From Blastopirellula sediminis (GTDB lineage Bacteria; Planctomycetota; Planctomycetia; Pirellulales; Pirellulaceae), in contig NZ_JAJKFT010000010.1 of assembly GCF_020966755.1 (NCBI RefSeq), forward strand, positions 3,814,481 through 3,878,480: a stretch of DNA of 64,000 nt, given 5' to 3'. A program made the position numbers and the translations under genes. Positions 10,601-19,600 of this stretch are shown piece by piece; within the stretch, counting starts at the first letter, position 1; the number at the start of each line of letters is the position of its first letter. The notes under the pieces are model-generated. The model ran no database searches, had not been told where the DNA came from, and was given only the letters and a program-made list of their open reading frames with translations.

Positions 10601-13600
10601 CCAAGGCCCAGTTCGACCCGGTACATGTCGACGTCGCCGTTGAGCGTCGAATCGTTCGGATCGTTGGCCAGCGGGTTGTCGCCGATCTGACCACGAGCGT
10701 GGTACTCGGCGTAGCCCGGAATGTTGACGCCGTCCAGCTTGGTGTTGGTCAAGCGAGCGGTGTAGGAGTATTGATATAAAGGGCTGTTCGTAGCTGTAAC
10801 GTCATTAAGGAAGTAGTCATTGTTCCCTTCAACGAACCGCAGGGTCCCTGCGTTGATCGTGCCCAGGAGGCCGACGATCACTTCGTCGGTGTAAGGATTC
10901 TTCGGCGAGAGGTCGATCTGGCCGCGGGTCGTCTGCGAAGCGGTCTGCGAATTGACGCGAGCGATGACGCCGAAGGTTCGGGTCGATTCGGTCAAGCCGC
11001 GAGTCTTCTGGCCGGTGGTGTCGTTGATCCCACTGGTCAGGGCGCGAGCGACGTCCGCTTCGGACCAGCTCGCTCGATAACCGATCGTGTAGACTCCGGC
11101 GATCGTGTCCTGCTGAACCGTCGGGTAGGTCGTTTGCTGGTCCAGATCCCAGAAGCGGAAGACGATCGTGTCGACGCCGTCGCTGATTTCAATGCGGCTG
11201 TTGTTGGCGATGTCCTGGCCGGCGGCCGCCATGATCGAGTGCGAATCCGACAGACGGTCGTTGGTGTCCCAGACGTTCGTGGCGATGCGATCGCCGAAGA
11301 CGACGAATGTGTATTCCGTTCCCTCACGCAACTCCAGCTGGTACTGACCGGTGAAGACGTCGACGTTAATCGCATTCGGGTTATTGGTGTAAGCGGTGCC
11401 GCCGTTGGAGGCGCCGGTCACCATTTCGCCACGTTCGGCGAAGCCGATGATCAAGTCGTCGATGAAGACGCCCTGGCCGGTATTGGCGACGCCCCGTTCG
11501 CGCGACTGGTTTTGCGCCGTATTGCGGTTGAAGACGTCGACCTGTCCATTGTTGGTGTTGGACGAATTGATGAAGTCCTGCATCACGCCGAAGGTGTCGC
11601 CCTGCAGGTCCGCATCCAGGCCGATGCGGGAAGTGACCGTGAGTCCGGTGAACGAATCGGTGTACGAGATGCGGTTGACGGAGTAGCCAGCCAGCATGTA
11701 GACGAATTCGTCGTGGATGGGGAACGCCTCGTAGTCGATGAGGTCGGTCGTCGTGTTGATCGTCGCCAGGGCCATCTCTTCGTGGAAGACGCGCCGCATG
11801 ATTCTGGCGATCGTTTCATCGCTAACGCGTTGCTCACCCGCTCCATTCGGAGCTTCGTTCACAAAGCGATCGTCATGCAAGTCGATCACGGCCGTCGCTT
11901 GGCCTGCGAACATGCCGATGGTGCTTTCGTAGCCCTCGATCGCCAGGCCGCGAATCCCCAGGACGCCGTCGGTGTTGACCACGTACCGCGTTACGCTATT
12001 CGCCGTGACCGCAATGCGATCGGCGTTGTCGACGTCTTGAATGTCGCGAATCGTCACGGCGTTGCCGTAGCGGAAGACGCGAACCGGCGAGATCGTGAAG
12101 GCGTTGCTGACCGCCTGGCGGATCTTCTCGGCGATGTTGTCCGGCGTGTCGTTCAAGTCGAGCGAGATCGTAACGTCGCCGAAGGCGGCGCCGTCGCCGT
12201 TCTTGTCGAACTCGAACGTATGGGTTTCCATGCCGTCGGCCGAAGTCAACGTGAAGCGGTCCCCATCGGCGAATTCAGCGTACGAGCCGGCGGTGAACGT
12301 TTGCCCCTTGTTGAATTCGTAGTAGTAAACGTTTCCTGAATACGGGTCGGTTACCGAGAAGATTTCGCCGTCGACATGCTTGTTGGAGTCAAGGGCGCGA
12401 ATTTCCGACGTGTCCGCCGAGAACTGCGAAACCGCCGGCGGGTTGGGGTCATTCGGATCGATCTGGGTCACCGCAACGCCGCCGATGTTCACCTGACCGC
12501 CGGTCGAGAAGTCGAACCGGAGCTTCAGGTTATCCATTCCTGCGAATTTCGACAGGTCGATGCGGACCTGACGCCAGCTGCCGGTGTTGTCCCAAATCTG
12601 CTGGACGGTCGTGGTCGCGCCGCTGGCGGTCGTCGGGGTCGTGACGGCACGCTGTTCGAGAGTTTCCTTGTCGGTTCGATCGAATTCGTCGTCGACCGTT
12701 CCGCCGAGAATGGCGTTGTTGTTGGTCGCCAACTGTTGCCAGTTGCCGTCGTCGCCCGCGATGAAGACGCGGAGGGTGTCTCGCGCCAAGTCGCCATTGA
12801 CGTTGTCGGTGTCGGAGAAGTAGTTGAAGTACAACACCGGCAGGTCGGCCGCATCATAGCCTTGCAGGCTGAAGTCTTCTGTGATCAGCGTACCGTGGGC
12901 GCCCCCCGCATAGTCGTAGTTGTTGTTGGTGGCGTTGCCGGTCGCGTTGCCTTGCAAGTAGGTCTGTTGTTCGTTGCCGAACCAGAAACTGGAACCGCCG
13001 CCCTCGGCGTCGCGCCAATCGGTCACCGGCACGCTGATGCCGTGTCCGGCGTCGCCGGAACGAGTGCTCGTCATGTGCCAGAGGTTGCGATTCAGCGTGC
13101 TGAAGGCGACGCCGGTGATGTTGGCGGAACCAAGGTTGACCCCTTGGCCCATCGCCGTCGTGATCGAAGTGCGGCCGCCGGCGAAGACCGGCGCCTTGAT
13201 CGCTTCTTCGTTGCCGAAGGCGTCGTCCTGGAGCGTGATCGCGTACATTGCGCCGTCATCGGTCATGGCGAAGAGGACGTTGGCGTAGTCGCCGCCGCTG
13301 ACCAGGTTCGGTCCCGCATCGAGGCTGACGAAGCTGATCGGATTGCCGCCCTCGTCGGTGATGGAACCAAGGTAGTCGGTCGCGAACGTGCCGCCGTTGG
13401 CGCCATAGATGCGGAACACGCCCCCTAAGTCGTCAACCGCGTACAGGTTGCCCTGCAAGATCGTCAAGCCGGTAACCTGACCGCCCGAGCCGACGCCGCC
13501 GACTTGGAAGAGCATGTTGGTGTCGTCGACGGAGGCCGTTCCGCCGTTGAAGGTAACGAGCGAGGAAGTGGCGATCGCTGTAAATTGTCCCATGAACCCG

Positions 13601-16600
13601 TCGACGGCGGCGGCGATCTTCGCAGCGACGGTCGCCGCGGTGTCGCCGGCGCCGATGTTGACCACGACGTCGCCGGTATCTGGCGTATCGTTGGTCACGG
13701 TCGCCCAGCCGGGGCCGGTCAAGCCGGTGAAGCTGCCGGCGGTGGCCTGGATGGTCACACGGGTGCCAAACTGGCTTCCCGCACCTGGAACGGCGGTATT
13801 AACCGCCACGGCGACGGCCGCCGCCATTTCGGTCTCGGTCGGCGCCAGGTCAATCACGACTGGGACGGATCCGGCAGGGGCGCCCAAAAATGGGACCGCA
13901 TTCTGGAAGTTGATCGTCGTGCCGCCGAAGCTGCCGGTGATCGACATCGAGGCGTCGCCGATCACGGAAATCGCGTTCCCCGCTCGATAGGCCGTACCTG
14001 CGAACTGCGAGTTAACGTTGTTGACGCTCGAGTTGTCGTTGATCGCTTTGACGACGGCGTTGATGAGCGTGTCGACCGATTGACCCGGCGTGTATTGAAT
14101 AGTGACTCGAGAATCGGTCCCCACGTCGAAACCGCCCGGCGTGATCGACGCCGAGTCGGTGGTGCTGCCGTCCGACCCGTCTTCGAGGAAGACGAACAGG
14201 TCAACGCCAAATTCGTCGGTGACCCGCAGGTACGAACCTTCGTCGCCGGCCGTCAGGGCGCTGAAAGTGCCGAAGTCGACGTAGTCGTCGAACACGATTT
14301 GATAGGTATCGCCGTCCGCAGCAAATGTGTTGCCTTCTGAGACGGTGGTGCCGAGGGTGCGGGTGATCAGACCGGCGCCGTTGTCGGAGATCTGGCGATT
14401 AAACGCATTGAACAGGATGTCGAAACCCATGTTCAATTCGACCGTGATGACATTGCCGAGCCCGTCATCCAGGTCGAACGTGTCGCCGTCCTGGTAGTTG
14501 CGGATGATGGTCGTACCATTGGTCGCAAACGAGGTCGCGTCTTGGGTGATGATCGTCGACGAGCCTTGGCTTATGGCGTCGAACTCGGTGAAGATCTGTC
14601 CCACGGCGATCGCGTCGGCGCCGCCCAATCCGCTATATCGACCGCCGGCGGTCGCTCCGTTGTTGGAGGAGCCGTTCGAGTCGATGATCACGCCGCGATC
14701 GACGCCGTTCGTATCGAGTTCTGTGGCGTCCGTGCGGTAGAGAATGTTAGTTCCGTCGGTACGCATCGGGTCGTCGAAGTTGCCGGCGCGATCGCCAACG
14801 ACGAAACCAAGCAAGCTTTGCGCACTGGAGCCGCTACCGTTGAGATAGCCGTAGGCGAGCGCGTTCCACTTATAGCCGTAACCGTAGCGGACGTTATTGA
14901 ACAAGTGGTCGACGACCGGCGCCTTGGCGTTGGCGTCGAATTCGTACGTTTGCAGACCGTCGTCACGCAGGTTCGTTACAGCGCCGGTGCCGGTGTCGAT
15001 TTGCAGGAAGTTACCGTTGCCGGCCGCCGTCTGGCTCGGGTTGCCGACGTTGTCGATCGAGTAGGCGTACAGGCTGCCGTCCGGGTGAATCGCGATGTCG
15101 CCGACGTCGAAGCCGAACTGGCCGAGGTAGGCTTCCACGGCGCCGGTGAACGGGTTGATCGCCCAAATCTGCGTCTGCTCGTTGCCGACGTCGACCGAGA
15201 CGAACATCACCATGTCGCTCAGGTGATAGTCCTTCACCTGTTGACCGCTGTCGAGGAAGGTCTGAATGTCGGGAGCGCCCGCCGTCGACGAGGTGTTGCC
15301 GCCGATGTGCTCTTCGACAATGCGCTGAATCGAGTCGACCGGTTCCAAGCGGACCAAGGGGTTGGTCGGATTCTGCGTGTAGAACTGGGTCAGCTGGCTC
15401 GGGATCTGGGCCGTCGACGAAACCGCGACGTAGTAGGTCCCTTGCGGAATCTGAATGGTGCCGATGTACGGATCGTTCGTGCTGAGCGAGCCCCGCGTCA
15501 GGTCGGCTTCCTGCGTGTAATCCGAGTCGTACGCCGTGTTGGCGATGAACTGTGTGTTCGTCTGGTCGTCGCTGACGTTCGAGTCGGTGCTGACCAAAAC
15601 CAGTTGGCCGGCCGAGTCGAAGACGGCGATCTGGGCGTTACCGCGGGTACCGCCCATGTAGTCGAGGTCGAGGATCAAGCTGGCGAACAACGAGTCGGCC
15701 GAGAAGCCCGGGATCGACTGCAGGTACTCTCGCGTCAGGTCAAACCGGAACCAGTCGACGTCGCCGGCGGCGGCGATGTTGCCGGCGATGCTGATCGCAT
15801 CGCGGTCGGTGGTCAGAACGTTGCCGACGTTTTGAGCCGATCCTTGCGAGTTGTTGTTGTCGCTGGTGGTGTCGTTGTCTTCCGCCGATTCGCCCAGCAG
15901 CGGCGAGTGGGCCGGTTGGCCGATGACTTCGATGCCGTTGGTCGCGTAGCGAACGTCGGCTTGCTTGATGGTCGAACCGCCGAATTCGTCAATTTCACGC
16001 AGGCGGATTTGCAGTTGGTAAACGCCGGAGGTCAAGCCGCCGGTCAGTTGATCGTTGCTGACCAGGTAGCTGCCGCTGGCGTTTTGCGTCGTACCGAGGT
16101 CATTGCTGTTGCTGCGAATGCGGACGTGGTAGTTGCGAACGGCCGCAGTCGGGTTGCCCGGCAACACGATTCGCATGCTCGGATCGCGCGGGTTGATCGT
16201 CCAGCGATCTTCGTCGTACGTGCCCGACTTCGGCATCGTGTTCAACTGGTTCGCGGCGTCGATATTGCCGAACAGCGTATCGTTGTCGAGCGAGCGAGCG
16301 ATCACATTGCCGCTATCGTCGATCAATTCGATGATCGCATCCAAGGCGTAGGTTGTGAGGTCAAGGTCGAGCCAGACTTCGGTTCCCGGCACCGCTTGGA
16401 ACGAGTAGACGTCGACGTCGCTTGGCGAGCTCAGGAAGCCCTGGACCTCGAAACCGAGACGACGGTTGTCGTCGCCCGAGTATTCGTCCGGCGCCAGAAT
16501 GCCGAGCGCCTGGGCCGACTGCGGCGAGCCGTTGGTGCCGACCGAAACGGCGTTGTTGCTTTCCGATTCGACGATGGTGTCGACGTTGCGATCGTTCGCG

Positions 16601-19600
16601 TACTCGTCGATCAACAGGCTACGCCAATCGCCAGGCGCCGCGGCGTTGGCGCTGCCGTTGTTGTTGGTGTCGGTTTGGGCCATGCCGTTTTCATCGAAGC
16701 CGGCGCCGACGGTGTCGTCCCGGAACGAGGTGAAGACGACCGGGAAGCCGGGCTGGCCGATGACTTGCAACGTACCGCCGACGCGATCTTCGATGTCGAG
16801 CGGATTGCCGCTTGCGGTGATGCCGGCGTTGGCGCCTTGCAGTTTGACGACCAGGCTTTCCTTGGTCGAGCTTTCGATTCGCAGACCGCCGTAGGTGTGA
16901 AGGTCCGGAATGACGATTTCGTTAAACAGAACATGAACGATGTCGGTGTCGTCCCAAACCCCTTCGGTGTTCAGCACGCCGCCGCGGATGATCATGCCGT
17001 TGATGCCGTTGTTCGTCAGCAAGTTGTAGCGAACGAGGGCGCCTTGGTTGTCGCCGACGCCCGGGGTGACGTCGATGAAGCCGGTTGAACGTCCCCAGTC
17101 GACGACCAGGTCTTTGTTCAACGAATTGACGTTGATGTTGATCGCGGCGCTTTCGTTGTTACGAATGTTGTTGCCGACGATGACCGGTTGGGCGCCCGCG
17201 ACGAAGATCGTGCCGGTCGCGTTCGCGCTATGGCCGGAGCGAGTGGCTCCGGTGTTGTTGACCCCCAGGCCGTCCGCATTCAATTCCAACAAACTGTTGG
17301 CGACGCGAACCGTGGCCTGGTGAATTTCGATCGGGTTGAAGAAGGCGAGACCGCCGTCCACGCGCGAGTTGCCGCCGCCGTAGGCCAAGATGACGTGATC
17401 CAGGCTGCCGGTCGAGGTCTGAGCGAAGTAGATGCCGCTCCAGTCGCCCGCCGCCGCGGTGGTCGCAGTGCCGTTGCCGTTCGTGTCGAAGGTGCCGCCG
17501 AAACCGAAACGATCGTCATGCAGCGAGGTGAAGATCACTTCGTTGCCGCTCGAACCTTCCGCGGTCAAGTTGGCGCCCATTTGGACTTCGATACGCGAGC
17601 CGTTCGACTTGAGAACGATGTTCGGATCGATCAGCAGGCCAGCGTCCAAGCGAGGTCGCAGGATGCCGAACTGGTCGACGAACAGGCCGCCCGGAGTCCC
17701 TTCGATCAGCAGGTTTTCGAGCAGGACGTGAACGATGTCGGTATCGTCGAACTTGGCGGTAACGGTCAGCTTTTCGGTGAGGTTACCGGCCGGAGTTACG
17801 ATCCGAATCGCAATGCCGTTGTAGGAGTTGTCGTCGTACAATTCGAGGTACGGAGCGCTGCCGTCGGTCGGCGTAACAAGTACTCCGGTATCCGCAACGA
17901 AGTCGTTGCCGAAGATCGCCGGGCCCGAGCGGGTATAGTCGGGAGTCGCCGCATTGAACTGCCCGGAGCGATAGCTGCCGGTCGTGGCGTCGTAGACCTG
18001 GAAGTTGGTTTGCTCGAAGCTGTTCGGGTCGGCCGAGAACGCGGCGCCGCCGCTGGCGACGACCTGGTTGAAGTACAACGCCGGGCGGGTTTCTTCGAGG
18101 TAAACCGGAGCCAGCGTGAAATCTTCGCCGTTGATCGACGCGATGCCGCCGCCGAAGCGGAAATCGCCGCCGACGACCGAGTTCAAGAAGATGCCGTTGT
18201 CCTGCCAGGCGCCGTTCTCTTGTTCACGGTCGACTTCATTGTTGAAGAAAATGCCGCCCCAGTCGCCGGCCGCAGGAGCGAACTGCAGGTTGCTGCGATC
18301 CCCTACCCCATCTTCGTTGTACGAGGTGAAGATTACGCGTTTGCCCGCTCGCGCCGTATCCTGAATGACGTCGCCGTCGGCGTTGACGTACGGATCGAAG
18401 CGTTCCGGAATGCCGAGAACTTGCATCGACGCGAAGCTGCGATCTTCGCTGACCGACGTCGAGCCGACTACGACGGCGCCGCCGACGCCAAACTTGAAGA
18501 TGGCGCCTTCGTCGATCATCACGGTGACGCTTTGCGGAACGATCAACTGCAGACCGTCTTCCAGTACCGTGCCCTGGGTCGTGTCGTAACCGATATAGTA
18601 GGCCAAGTCCTGGTCGTTGCCGACGATTCGGATGACGTCGCCGACCGGTTGGCCGAACAGGTTGATCGCGGCGACGTTGCGCGCTTCGGCGAAGTTGATC
18701 GCGTCCTGGATGTTGTTAAACGGACGTTCCAGCGTACCGTCCAGCGCCGGCATGTTCTGGCCGCCGCGGGTCGACGATTTGTCGACGTAGATGGTGATCG
18801 GCTGGTTGATTTGGACGACGTCGCCGTCGTAGTGCGAAGTTTCGGCGCGGAACCAGAAGTTGTAGTTGCCGCCGACCGCTCCATCCAAATCGCCGTCGAT
18901 GGCGGCCCCTTCGGCGGCCCCGCCCGACACGCGCATCGCATCCAGGGTTTCGATCGCAGCTGAGAACACGACCGGAGAATTTCCGGCGACGTTCGTCAGG
19001 TCGATACGATTGCCGACGTTGGTGGCAACGACTGCGAAACTCGGGTTGGACGCGAGCGCTCCGTTGTTGATCGCGTCTACGAGCGCAGCGACGATGTCGC
19101 TGGCCAGCGCCGTGCGGAGAATCGGGACCGCAACATTGCCTGCTGCGACGGTGTCCGGGTCGCTGAGGCTGGTCTTGAAGTCGAGCTCAAACGTTACCGA
19201 GTTGCCGATTGTGTCCTTGATGGTGATCGTGTTCTGGCCGTCGACGTCGTAGTTTGGGTCGCCGAGGACGTAAGTGTCCGCCAGAGTGTTGACCTGAATC
19301 GAAACGCCAGATTCGAGTTCGGCGCCGGTGTCTTTGATCGCGTTGGTCGCGTCGGGACGGAAGCGGATTTGCAGATCGTAGGCGCCTTCCGTCTTACCGC
19401 CGAAGCCGGAGTCGGCGATCGAAGGATCGTAGGCGTTGTTGCCGCTCGCGCTGACGCCGATGTAGTAGGTTCCCTGCTGCAACAGCAGATCGACGAACGA
19501 ATCTTCGCTGTAGTAGTCGTCGTTACGGGCGATGAGCGTGCGCGAGCCGTCGCCGTTTTCCTGGTAGATGGTGATCAACGCGTCGAGGCTGCTGAGGGCG

